DNA from: Lacihabitans soyangensis
GTDB taxonomy: Bacteria; Bacteroidota; Bacteroidia; Cytophagales; Spirosomataceae
DNA: 45,458 bases
Assembly (NCBI RefSeq): GCF_024343775.1
Contig: NZ_RJUF01000033.1
Span: 1 to 45,458 of the forward strand
Direction of reading: 5' to 3'
The position numbers and the translations under genes are program-made. The notes under the pieces are model-generated. The model ran no database searches. It saw only the letters and a program-made list of their open reading frames with translations, and was not told the origin of the DNA. Positions 35,810 to 43,856 of this stretch are shown piece after piece. The first letter of the stretch is position 1. Every line of letters starts with the position of its first letter.

Positions 35810-37135
35810 ATGGAATTAAGTTTCAAAAATCAAGGCGGTGAAGACCGTGAGATTTCGGGGTACTCGTACATGACCCCAAGTTCAGGTGCTCAAAAATACA
35901 AGGCATCATCAAACATAAAAGGCCAAAAACTACCCCCAAAGGTAGATTTACGCCCTCACATGACCCAAGTAGAAGACCAAAAAAGATTGAGTAGTTGCAC
36001 GGCCAATGCGGTGGCGGGTGCCTACGAGTATTTGGCTAAAAAGTATTTGGCTAAAAAAGCTTTTGATGTGAGTCGTCTGTTTATTTATTACAATGCCCGT
36101 CTTAGAACAGGCAAAGAAATTAAAGACTCTGGAAGCCATATTCAGTACGCGGTAGACAGTTTGATGAAGATCGGTGCTTGTAGAGAAGAAACTTGGCCTT
36201 ATGATCAAACCAAAGTGAATACCAAACCGCACGAGAAGTCTTTTGAAGCGGCGGCAAACTTTAAAATAGAGAAAACGAAGTTTGTACCAGTTAGACTAGA
36301 CGATTGGAAGAGATGTTTAGCCGAAGGATATCCGATTGTATTCGGCATAGCCCTTTTCCCATCGTTTGATACTTGTAACAAAAACAAAGGCGTGGTACCA
36401 ATGCCATCACCTACCGAAGCTTCAAGAAGTGCTCATGGGCTACACGCCATGCTATGTGTGGGATACTCTGATGTAGACAAACTGTTTATTGTAAGAAATT
36501 CTTGGGGTGAAAAATGGGGAGATGGTGGCTATTGCTACATGCCTTACGAGTATGTGATTAACCCGAAGTTCAATTTGGGTGACTGTTGGATTTTTGGGCG
36601 TTCGACACCCATCCCAGAATCAGAAGATACTTGGGTAGAAGATAAAAAGTCCGTAGTGGATAACGGCAGAGGTTATAATAGGGAAAATTTTGTGTACTAT
36701 AAACCAGACGATTACGGAAATTTTGACCCTCTGGATGGCATAGAAATAGAAGAGTATGACGAAGAAGTGCCAGAGGAATTTGAAGAACTAGAATATGAAG
36801 GTGATGGCGAATATGACGAAATATTAGAAGAATACGAAAGTCAGTTTGAAGGTTTAGAGGAAGAGGAGTACGAGGAAGAGTCTGACGAAGAAGAAGAATA
36901 CGAAGAGGAGGAGTCTGACGAAGAGGACGAGGAGTCCGAGGAAGAGTCTGACGAAGAAGAAGAAGAAGAGGAAGAATCTGAAGAAGAGTCTGAGGAAGAT
37001 TACGAGGAGGAAGAAGAGGAAGAGGAATCTGAGGAGGAAGAAGCCGAAGAAGAAGAGTACGAGGAAGAGGAAGCCGAGGAAGAAGAAGCTGAGTCTGAAG
37101 AGGAGAGCTCAGAAGAAACTGAGGAAGAGGAATAA
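35810..37135 (+). CDS. Papain-like (C1A) cysteine protease with long Glu/Asp-rich tail
   Basis: A 441-residue protein with no signal peptide. The C1-type domain spans about residues 40-265. The nucleophile is Cys63 in DQKRLSSCTANAVAGAYEY, the His is at about 212 in SAHGLHAMLCVGY, and Asn230 is in VRNSWGEKWGDGGY; these match bacterial C1A proteases that lack a classical propeptide. From about residue 311 to the end the protein is nearly all Glu with Asp, Ser and Tyr, strongly acidic and probably disordered. The tail stops at TAA 37133-37135, although repeat DNA of the same kind continues for 1.4 kb. Substrate and location are unknown. Confidence 0.87.
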   Translation: MELSFKNQGGEDREISGYSYMTPSSGAQKYKASSNIKGQKLPPKVDLRPHMTQVEDQKRLSSCTANAVAGAYEYLAKKYLAKKAFDVSRLFIYYNARLRTGKEIKDSGSHIQYAVDSLMKIGACREETWPYDQTKVNTKPHEKSFEAAANFKIEKTKFVPVRLDDWKRCLAEGYPIVFGIALFPSFDTCNKNKGVVPMPSPTEASRSAHGLHAMLCVGYSDVDKLFIVRNSWGEKWGDGGYCYMPYEYVINPKFNLGDCWIFGRSTPIPESEDTWVEDKKSVVDNGRGYNRENFVYYKPDDYGNFDPLDGIEIEEYDEEVPEEFEELEYEGDGEYDEILEEYESQFEGLEEEEYEEESDEEEEYEEEESDEEDEESEEESDEEEEEEEESEEESEEDYEEEEEEEESEEEEAEEEEYEEEEAEEEEAESEEESSEETEEEE

Positions 37136-38546
37136 AAGGTAGAAGAGGAGGAAGAATCTGAAGAAGAGTCTGAGGAAGATTACGAGGAGGAAGAAGAGGA
37201 AGAGGAATCTGAGGAGGAAGAAGAAGAGGAAGAATCTGAAGAAGAGTCTGAGGAAGATTACGAGGAGGAAGAAGAGGAAGAGGAATCTGAGGAGGAAGAA
37301 GCCGAAGAAGAAGAGTACGAGGAAGAGGAAGCCGAGGAAGAAGAAGCTGAGTCTGAAGAGGAGAGCTCAGAAGAAACTGAGGAAGAGGAATACGAGGTAG
37401 AAGAGGAGGAAGAATCTGAAGAAGAGTCTGAGGAAGATTACGAGGAGGAAGAAGAGGAAGAGGAATCTGAGGAGGAAGAAGAAGAGGAAGAAGAGTACGA
37501 GGAAGAGGAAGCCGAGGAAGAAGAAGCTTGAAGACGAATACGAAGAGGAAGAAGAAACTGAGGAAGAGGAATACGAGGTAGAAGAGGAGGAAGAATCTGA
37601 AGAAGAGTCTGAGGAAGATTACGAGGAGGAAGAAGAGGAAGAGGAATCTGAGGAGGAAGAAGAAGAGGAAGACCCTCTGGATGGCATAGAAATAGAAGAG
37701 TATGACGAAGAAGTGCCAGAGGAATTTGAAGAACTAGAATATGAAGGTGATGGCGAATATGACGAAATATTAGAAGAATACGAAAGTCAGTTTGAAGGTT
37801 TAGAGGAAGAGGAGTACGAGGAAGAGTCTGACGAAGAAGAAGAATACGAAGAGGAGGAGTCTGAGGAAGACGAGGAGGAAGAAGAGGAAGAGGAATGAGG
37901 AGGAAGAAGAAGAGGAAGAATCTGAAGAAGAGTCTGAGGAAGATTACGAGGAGGAAGAAGAGGAAGAGGAATCTGAGGAGGAAGAAGAAGAGGAAGAATC
38001 TGAAGAAGAGTCCGAGGAAGAGTCTGACGAAGAAGAAGAAGAGGAAGAAGAAACTGAGGACGAAGAATCTGAGGAAGAGTCTGAAGACGAATACGAAGAG
38101 GAAGAAGAAACTGAGGAAGAGGAATACGAGGTAGAAGAGGAGGAAGAATCTGAAGAAGAGTCTGAGGAAGATTACGTACGAAGACGAAGAAGAGGAAGAA
38201 GAAACTGAGGAAGAAGAAAAGTCAGTTTGAAGGTTTAGAGGAAGAGGAGTACGAGGAAGAGTCTGACGAAGAAGAAGAATACGAAGAGGAGGAGTCTGAC
38301 GAAGAGGACGAGGAGTCCGAGGAAGAGTCTGACGAAGAAGAAGAAGAGGAAGAAGAAACTGAGGAGGAAGAAGAAGAGGAAGAATCTGAAGAAGAGTCTG
38401 AGGAAGATTACGAGGAGGAAGAAGAGGAAGAGGAATCTGAGGAGGAAGAAGCCGAAGAAGAAGAGTACGAGGAAGAGGAAGCCGAGGAAGAAGAAGCTGA
38501 GTCTGAAGAGGAGAGCTCAGAAGAAACTGAGGAAGAGGAATAAAAC
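36725..38546 (+). repeat. Glu/Asp-coding degenerate repeat array
   Basis: About 1.8 kb of mostly GAA/GAG triplets that begins inside the papain-like gene and runs far past its stop. At least eight copies of a core unit with GAAGATTACG are visible, near 36995, 37175, 37253, 37433, 37614, 37939, 38167 and 38403. A 194-bp piece (36725-36918) is repeated exactly at 37671-37864, and part of it (from 36841) again from 38222. The units vary by small losses and gains, so the array shifts frame several times. The plus strand is almost all purine. Confidence 0.9.
37136..38543 (+). pseudogene. Frame-shifted continuation of the acidic tail
   Basis: Past the TAA at 37135 the repeat stays in the protease frame until a TGA at 37529-37531, created where the sequence jumps from a GAAGAAGCT unit to TGAAGACGAATACG. 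It then continues in the next frame (including the copied linker), which stops at 37896-37898 where a two-base loss turns GAATCTGAGG into GAATGAGG. The third frame follows, and from about 38222 the second frame again, to the TAA at 38541-38543. The last stretch ends with the same residues as the protease (SSEETEEEE). No start codon and no single long frame are present, so it is probably not a gene of its own. Confidence 0.7.
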
Positions 38547-38550
38547 TAAA

Positions 38551-38588
38551 AAGACACGATCAGAATTCTGGTCGTGTCTTTCTTTTTT
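38551..38588 (+). terminator. Intrinsic terminator after the acidic repeat array
   Basis: The stem AAGACACGA / TCGTGTCTT encloses a second small palindrome (CAGAATTCTG) and is followed by TCTTTTTT. This would be the natural end of the protease transcript, more than 1.4 kb past its stop codon. Confidence 0.9.
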
Positions 38589-38600
38589 ACCAAAAATCAA

Positions 38601-39428
38601 TCAATTAGACTGACTGTAGGTAAATCCCAAAATCGCGTTTATCTGCGTGTTTTTCACGCCTTCGGTGTTGATATTTTCAAAGCTATTGTCCAAAGCTGCC
38701 GTAAACGATATATGCTTGGCCACTTTTAGCTGAATTTGCGAGAAAGCATTCCATCTAAGATAATTACTCGTAACGGAAGGTTGAAAAAACGTAACATTAT
38801 TAAAAAACAATTTGTCCTTTATCAACTCCACTTTCAGCTTTACTCTCGTAGAATTTCGCCAAATGTTTCTATCCTCTCTGGTATAAAAATCAGTTTTTTC
38901 TTTCAAAAACGCATTACTAATTCCGAGTTTAATACGACTATTTGGGTGGTTTTTGCTACCAATTATTTTATATCCAACACCCAATCCGAGCATAAATCTA
39001 GAATTGATTTTTCGCAAATTGCTTTCTTCATAAGAGCCAAACACTAATCCATAAACGTCTGACTGTGAATAAAATAAGGTATTGTTGAAGTCTGCATAAA
39101 ACTCCCGCTCTTGCAGAATTTTATTGTTTCTACCATACTGATATTTCGGAGAAGTATTAAAACCCCAAATAGACTTTGGCTTTTCATAGTTTATAGAGGC
39201 ACGCAAGGTAAGCAATTGCCTATTTACATTACCGGAGTTGTAAACACCATCAGCTCCAAACGAATAATACCACTCAGGCAAAGCTTCTCGCTCTTCGGTG
39301 GAAGGCATTTCGTCTCCTTCTTCCTTTTCGTCTTCAGAGGTTTGTTGGGTGGTTTGGGTAGAATCCACTTGAGCGTAAATGTTGAAGAAAGTGAAATTGA
39401 GCAGTACTAGAAGTACAAGTTTTTTCAT
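38601..39428 (-). CDS. DUF481 outer-membrane protein
   Basis: A 275-residue exported protein with signal peptide MKKLVLLVLLNFTFFNIYAQ. A Thr/Gln/Glu-rich segment (about 21-50) follows, then a DUF481 barrel-like domain: WYYSFGADGVYNSGNVNRQLL, YGRNNKILQEREFYADFN, LGLGVGYKIIG, ending NAILGFTYSQSN. DUF481 proteins are outer-membrane barrels of unknown function. It has a good promoter at 39458-39488 and is convergent with the protease array. Confidence 0.85.
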   Translation of the reverse strand: MKKLVLLVLLNFTFFNIYAQVDSTQTTQQTSEDEKEEGDEMPSTEEREALPEWYYSFGADGVYNSGNVNRQLLTLRASINYEKPKSIWGFNTSPKYQYGRNNKILQEREFYADFNNTLFYSQSDVYGLVFGSYEESNLRKINSRFMLGLGVGYKIIGSKNHPNSRIKLGISNAFLKEKTDFYTREDRNIWRNSTRVKLKVELIKDKLFFNNVTFFQPSVTSNYLRWNAFSQIQLKVAKHISFTAALDNSFENINTEGVKNTQINAILGFTYSQSN

Positions 39429-39457
39429 AGGTTTTCAGGGCTTATTTTTATTGGGTG

Positions 39458-39488
39458 CAAAACTAATTTTTAAATTTTCGATTTGCAA
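39458..39488 (-). promoter_or_regulatory. Promoter of the DUF481 gene
   Basis: On the minus strand TAGTTTTG (39458-39465) matches the -7 consensus, with TTG (39486-39488) and a 20-base spacer as -33. This is the best-matching full promoter in the window. Confidence 0.7.
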
Positions 39489-39536
39489 TCAAAAAGTCAT
39501 TCCTGAGCATTTAAAACCCAATTTTTTATGAATTAA

Positions 39537-39998
39537 TTACTCGACCATATTTTTATATATATCGGGCCTTGAAATCTGCATAATTTTTTCTGGAAATTTG
39601 GGGGCATCGAATCCAAACTGGCGATAAAGTCCATGAGCGTCGTTGGTGGCCAATAGCCAAGTTCTGAGGTTTTTGAACTCTGGAATTCCCATTATGCACT
39701 CCATCAGAAACTTCGACAAACCAAGTCCGCGGTGTTCTTCCAACACAAAAACATCCGCCAAATATGCAAAAGAAGATTGATCCGTAACTACTCTGCAATA
39801 GCCCACTTGCACGTTTTCAGAAGTATAAATACCAAAAGTAACCGAATGTTTTGCCGCATTTTTGACGATTTCGAGCGGAATGTTTTCAGACCAATAAGAG
39901 CGTTTGAGGTATCCATGAATAACCTCAAAATTCAGTAGAGTTTTATCTGTGCTGATATAGTAATCGTCTTTTTCGAATCGGTAGTTTTCGAGGAACAT
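39537..39998 (-). CDS. GNAT-family N-acetyltransferase
   Basis: From the ATG at 39998 this is 153 residues, beginning MFLENYRFEKDDYYISTD; an upstream open extension of 21 residues is not GNAT-like. The fold shows strand FGIYTSENVQVGYCRVVTD, then YLADVFVLEEHRGLGLSKFLMEC, whose HRGLGLSK is the acetyl-CoA pyrophosphate loop, and WLLATNDAHGLYRQFGF. The acceptor is unknown. On the minus strand TACTTTTG at 40020-40027 may be its -7 element. Confidence 0.93.
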   Translation of the reverse strand: MFLENYRFEKDDYYISTDKTLLNFEVIHGYLKRSYWSENIPLEIVKNAAKHSVTFGIYTSENVQVGYCRVVTDQSSFAYLADVFVLEEHRGLGLSKFLMECIMGIPEFKNLRTWLLATNDAHGLYRQFGFDAPKFPEKIMQISRPDIYKNMVE

Positions 39999-40068
39999 AT
40001 ATTCTTCTAATTTAGAAAACAAAAGTATGAAAATTACCTTCTGTGTCTTTTGCTTTAACAATAACGTT

Positions 40069-40156
40069 CGACCCCTTCAGGGTCGTGGCTGATTGCTATT
40101 ATTCACAATTCCCCGAATTTTATTCGGGGCTATTCATATTTGACCACTTCGTGGTC
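40069..40156. repeat. Cluster of three REP-like hairpins
   Basis: Three perfect short inverted repeats lie in a row: CGACCC/GGGTCG (40069-40085), CCCCGAAT/ATTCGGGG (40111-40129) and GACCAC/GTGGTC (40142-40156). They fill the gap between the DUF1080 gene and the GNAT gene. They look like repetitive extragenic palindromes; terminator function is possible. Confidence 0.7.
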
Positions 40157-40223
40157 ATGACCACCCTACAATAAATCCTTCATTATAGGCAAATTCTAAA
40201 TTGACAGAATTAACGCTAATTCC

Positions 40224-41072
40224 TCAATACTTACAAGCCCCGTTATCTTCTTTTACATAATGGCTTTTGTAGTTTTTGGCTTTGGGGTCCATGCAGCCTT
40301 TGAGGTTGAGTATTTCTACTTTTCTGAATTCTATCGGGTGGCTTTCGCTTTGCAATGAGATACTTCCCTCATTCAGCGGCTTACCGTCTGGCTTAAAAAT
40401 TGGGTCAAATCCGCTCACTACACCTCCGCCGATGGTTGGTTTTTCATAGCTCATAACTAACTCACCGTTGATATAGTGTCTAATCAATGAATCGCCCAGA
40501 ACTTCTACCTCTGCTCTCACCCACTGGTCGCCATCGAAAGTCTTTGATTTTGAATTGATACAATGTCTCGTATCAAATTTCCCTTCATACACTACATTCG
40601 TGCCAGGGGTGCAAAGGTTACAGGTTGTTCTTGGTTTTCCGTCGCTGTTACCGCCCAGTAGCTGCACTTCTATCGATATCGGGAAATCCTGATCTTTGAG
40701 CATACTTGCAGCTGGCTGACCGTGAACCATGATGCCCGAGTTTCTTAATGCCCAACCTTCGCCTTCGTTGGCCTGGTTTCCGACGAAACGATACTCGGTG
40801 GCTATTTTGTAATAAGAGAAATTTTCTTTGTAAAACAAATGCCCATAACGTTGGTTAAACTTGTCGTAGCCGTCGTAATTGACCACTATCTTTTTGTCTT
40901 TTACACTGAATGTGTTGGCAAAATTATCGTTTAGCTCGTAGTTTCTGATTTTGATGTCCCAACCTTTGAGGTTTTTGCCGTTAAAAAGCTGTCGCCATTC
41001 TTTTTTGGGGGCGGTGATTTGGGCAAATGCTAGGTTGGAGAGTAGATTAAGTGATAAGAGTAATTTTTTCAT
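40224..41072 (-). CDS. DUF1080 (3-keto-disaccharide hydrolase-like) secreted protein
   Basis: From the ATG at 41072 this is 282 residues with signal peptide MKKLLLSLNLLSNLAFAQ. The DUF1080 concanavalin-like domain starts EWRQLFNGKNLKGWDIKI and contains YRFVGNQANEGEGWALRNSGIMVHGQPA and FPISIEVQLLGG. The C-terminal CMDPKAKNYKSHYVKEDNGACKY resembles the CTDPTAxNYNPDA..DDGSC-type motif seen in secreted Bacteroidota proteins. DUF1080 members include 3-keto-glycoside lyases/hydrolases, which fits the divergent GMC oxidoreductase pair nearby, but the link is inferred. Confidence 0.9.
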   Translation of the reverse strand: MKKLLLSLNLLSNLAFAQITAPKKEWRQLFNGKNLKGWDIKIRNYELNDNFANTFSVKDKKIVVNYDGYDKFNQRYGHLFYKENFSYYKIATEYRFVGNQANEGEGWALRNSGIMVHGQPAASMLKDQDFPISIEVQLLGGNSDGKPRTTCNLCTPGTNVVYEGKFDTRHCINSKSKTFDGDQWVRAEVEVLGDSLIRHYINGELVMSYEKPTIGGGVVSGFDPIFKPDGKPLNEGSISLQSESHPIEFRKVEILNLKGCMDPKAKNYKSHYVKEDNGACKY

Positions 41073-41086
41073 AAATTTTTGATCTT

Positions 41087-41109
41087 GCAAAGTCGACAAG
41101 ACGCAAAGG
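41087..41109 (+). repeat. Short dispersed repeat, copy 2
   Basis: GCAAAGTCGACAAGACGCAAAG here resembles the element at 33510-33535. Confidence 0.5.
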
Positions 41110-41149
41110 TTCAATTTTTTTTCTTTGTATCCGAGGGCTTTGACCTGTT

Positions 41150-41500
41150 TGAACTAGTTTTTTACGGTTTTGCTGCAGCAGGGATAAGCCCACAGCTGGC
41201 GTAGCCGCGAGGACTTGTAGTACAAGTGAGTTCGATAGAACGAAACTTGCGACCGCAGGTCTGCCCGACCCTACCGATAGCTATCGGAAGGTGCCACCCT
41301 GATTTTTCACCAAATTTAGCCGAAAATATAATTATTCAATCATTTAATAAGCTTTTTGAAGAAATATTGATAATTTTAAATCAAAAAGCTCAATTGACCA
41401 TCTGGCGAAATGATACCGAATGTTCGGCCCCGTTTGAAAATAGCTATGACGAGCATCGAAAAACCTATCGAGATAGGTTTGCAGAGGATCGGAAATAGGT
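41150..41500. repeat. Palindrome-rich intergenic mosaic
   Basis: The 531-bp gap between the DUF1080 gene and the GMC pair has no credible gene. It holds ACTTGTA/TACAAGT-type dyad at 41213-41227, a perfect 14-bp palindrome CCGATAGCTATCGG at 41274-41287, and a hairpin AAACCTATC / GATAGGTTT at 41461-41480. The composition and nested palindromes look like remnants of extragenic repeats. Confidence 0.55.
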
Positions 41501-41603
41501 ATGAAGCAACGGGGGTCGCCTTCGACTTTTATTGTAGCCGATTTTCTAATGAGTTTTTTGATTTTATAATTATTTAGGAATTCAACCAAATTATAGGAAA
41601 TCT

Positions 41604-42125
41604 ATGAAACGAAGAGAGGTTTTTTCAAATCTCGGATTGGGAGCTTTGGGCGTAATGGCCTTGCCTGCTTGGGCAAACAGCTGGTCGGGAGCAAGCATAA
41701 AAAAAGACGTATTGGGATTGAGTGCGGCTGAGGCAAACCTACTAGAAGACCTAACGGACACCATCATACCCGAAACACAAACACCTGGTGCTAAAACACT
41801 TGAGATAGCCAAGTTTGTAAAACTGATGGTGTCGGATGTGTTTTCGCCAGAGGATCGTAAGCGATTTACTGATTCGCTGAGCAAGGTAGAAGACGTGAGC
41901 AAGCTGCTGTACGGCATCAACTATAACGAATGCTCGACGGCACAAAGGCTGCATTTGCTACAAGGCCTTAACCTCAGCTCCGACAAAGACCAAAAGTGGT
42001 TTTTTAACACCACCAAGAGGCTGTCGGTACAGGCTTATACTTCTTCAGAATATTTTTTAACCAACATCGCCAAGTTTGAGTTTGCCCCAGGCAGATACCT
42101 CGGCTGTGTACCTGTAACGCAATAA
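41604..42125 (+). CDS. Gluconate 2-dehydrogenase subunit 3-family protein
   Basis: A 173-residue protein with an RR-type (Tat-like) leader, MKRREVFSNLGLGALGVMALP, which fits export of a folded partner complex. The mature part has the family pattern LSAAEANLLEDLTDTIIPETQTPGAKTLEIAKFV and MVSDVFSPEDRKRF. These small subunits accompany FAD-dependent GMC-type dehydrogenases. The large subunit follows two bases after the stop, so they form an operon. Confidence 0.9.
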   Translation: MKRREVFSNLGLGALGVMALPAWANSWSGASIKKDVLGLSAAEANLLEDLTDTIIPETQTPGAKTLEIAKFVKLMVSDVFSPEDRKRFTDSLSKVEDVSKLLYGINYNECSTAQRLHLLQGLNLSSDKDQKWFFNTTKRLSVQAYTSSEYFLTNIAKFEFAPGRYLGCVPVTQ

Positions 42126-42127
42126 TC

Positions 42128-43834
42128 ATGTTTGTAGCCGATAAAAAGAAAAGAACTTTTGACGCCATAGTAGTTGGCTCAGGAATAAGCGGCGGCTGGT
42201 CTGCCAAAGAATTGTGCGAAAAAGGCCTAAAAACCTTGGTACTGGAGCGTGGCCGTGATGTAAAACACATTGTGGATTATCCGACCACCATGACTCAGCC
42301 GTGGGAGTTTGAGCACCGTGGACAGCTGAATTACGACTTCAAGAAAGAGAACCCGATCATCAGCAAATGCTATGCTTTTTATGAAGGCACTACGCAGTTT
42401 TTTGTGAAAGACAAGGAGCATCCTTATGTACAAGAAAAGCCGTTTGACTGGATCCGTGGCTACCAAGTAGGCGGTAAGTCGCTGCTGTGGGCTCGCCAAA
42501 CACAACGCTGGAGCAAGTATGATTTTGAAGGACCGGCACGTGATGGCTATGCGGTAGAATGGCCGGTGACGTACGACGAAATGGCTCCATGGTATAGCTA
42601 CGTGGAGAAATTTGCGGGTATATCGGGTAACAAAGACGGCCTTGACATCCTACCCGACGGCGAGTTTTTGCCTCCGCACGAAATGAACTGCGTGGAGGAT
42701 TACTTCAGCCAGAAAGTAGCTCAAAAATATGGCAAAGACCGCCATGTAATCATAGGCCGAGCGGCACACCTGACCAAGCCAAATCAGATACACTTTGACC
42801 AAGGCCGTGCACAATGCCAAAACCGCACCATCTGCGAGCGTGGCTGTCCTTATGGTGGGTATTTCAGCAGCAATGCCTCCACCATTCCGTGGGCTATGAA
42901 GACGGGCAAAATGACCCTGAAACCTGATAGTGTGGTGCATTCGATCATATACGACGACAAACTCGGCAAAGCCACTGGCGTGCGGGTTATAGACGCCAAC
43001 ACCAAGGAAATGACGGAGTATTATGCCAAGATAATATTTGTAAATGCGGCAGCCATCAATACCAACCTGATATTGCAGAACTCCACCTCGACACGTTTCC
43101 CTAACGGCCTCGGCAACGACTCTGGCGTGTTGGGCAAATACGTGGCTTTTCATAACTACAGAGCCAGAATATCGGGCGAGTACGAAGGATTTTTGGACAA
43201 AACGACCGAAGGAAAACGCCCAAATAGCCCGTATATACCAAGATTCAGAAACGTACTGAAACAAGAAACGGACTTTTTGAGAGGCTATGCGGCGGGTTTT
43301 GGAGCCAACCGTATGTCGTGGAACAAAAACGAAGGCTTGGGCGAAAATCTAAAGGAAAATTTAGCCAAAAGAGAATATGGCAACTGGAGCGTAGGCTCGC
43401 ACATGATGGGCGAAACCATACCGAAAGAAAGCAATTTTGTGGCCTTGGACAAAAACCTCAAGGACCCATTTGGCATGCCGCAGCTACGTATATCGGTAGA
43501 CTACGACGACAACGACGAAAAAATGGTGAAAGACTACATAGACCAGATGACGGAGATGTTTACGATGGCGGGCTTTACAAACATAAAAGCCAACGACAGC
43601 AAACAACCTGCTGGCCTAGACATACACGAAATGGGCGGCGTAAGAATGGGCAAAGACCCAAAAACCTCGATGCTGAATGGCTTTAATCAGCTACACGCCT
43701 GCAAAAACGTTTTTGTGACTGACGGTGCCTGTATGACCTCCACCTCTACCCAAAATCCATCACTAACCTACATGGCGTTCTCCGCCAGAGCAGTTGATTA
43801 TGCGGTGAAGGAGATGAGGAAGAAGAATTTGTGA
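42128..43834 (+). CDS. GMC-family FAD-dependent oxidoreductase (sugar dehydrogenase-like large subunit)
   Basis: A 568-residue flavoprotein. The FAD-binding motif is DAIVVGSGISGGWSAKELCEKG with ERGRD at the end of strand 2. ICERGCPYGGYFSSNAST and the C-terminal HEMGGVRMG and DGACMTSTSTQNPSLTYMAFSARAVDYA carry catalytic His/Asn-type residues. Such enzymes oxidise sugars or glycosides (gluconate 2-dehydrogenase, glucoside 3-dehydrogenase) with electrons passed to a cytochrome. No cytochrome subunit is adjacent. It has no leader of its own, so it probably travels with the Tat-type small subunit. Base composition is GC-richer than neighbours. Confidence 0.93.
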   Translation: MFVADKKKRTFDAIVVGSGISGGWSAKELCEKGLKTLVLERGRDVKHIVDYPTTMTQPWEFEHRGQLNYDFKKENPIISKCYAFYEGTTQFFVKDKEHPYVQEKPFDWIRGYQVGGKSLLWARQTQRWSKYDFEGPARDGYAVEWPVTYDEMAPWYSYVEKFAGISGNKDGLDILPDGEFLPPHEMNCVEDYFSQKVAQKYGKDRHVIIGRAAHLTKPNQIHFDQGRAQCQNRTICERGCPYGGYFSSNASTIPWAMKTGKMTLKPDSVVHSIIYDDKLGKATGVRVIDANTKEMTEYYAKIIFVNAAAINTNLILQNSTSTRFPNGLGNDSGVLGKYVAFHNYRARISGEYEGFLDKTTEGKRPNSPYIPRFRNVLKQETDFLRGYAAGFGANRMSWNKNEGLGENLKENLAKREYGNWSVGSHMMGETIPKESNFVALDKNLKDPFGMPQLRISVDYDDNDEKMVKDYIDQMTEMFTMAGFTNIKANDSKQPAGLDIHEMGGVRMGKDPKTSMLNGFNQLHACKNVFVTDGACMTSTSTQNPSLTYMAFSARAVDYAVKEMRKKNL

Positions 43835-43856
43835 GATATTTAATTCAAAGCGAATA

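Noticed and set aside
37895-38134. 79-residue Lys/Arg-rich ORF
   Set aside because: It is the acidic repeat read in another frame (AGA/AAG codons), an effect of the purine tract.
36725-38546. Repeat array as a CRISPR
   Set aside because: Units are irregular, purine-only and lack unique spacers of constant length; no cas genes are nearby.
40060-40160. Possible tRNA (GTTCGA word)
   Set aside because: Only nested short hairpins are seen; no cloverleaf, acceptor stem or CCA context.
41226-41498. 90-residue plus-strand ORF
   Set aside because: It runs through the palindrome-rich mosaic, has no recognisable domain, and its composition follows the repeats.
42650-43264. 204-residue minus-strand ORF
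   Set aside because: It is a shadow of the GMC oxidoreductase gene, favoured by its higher GC.
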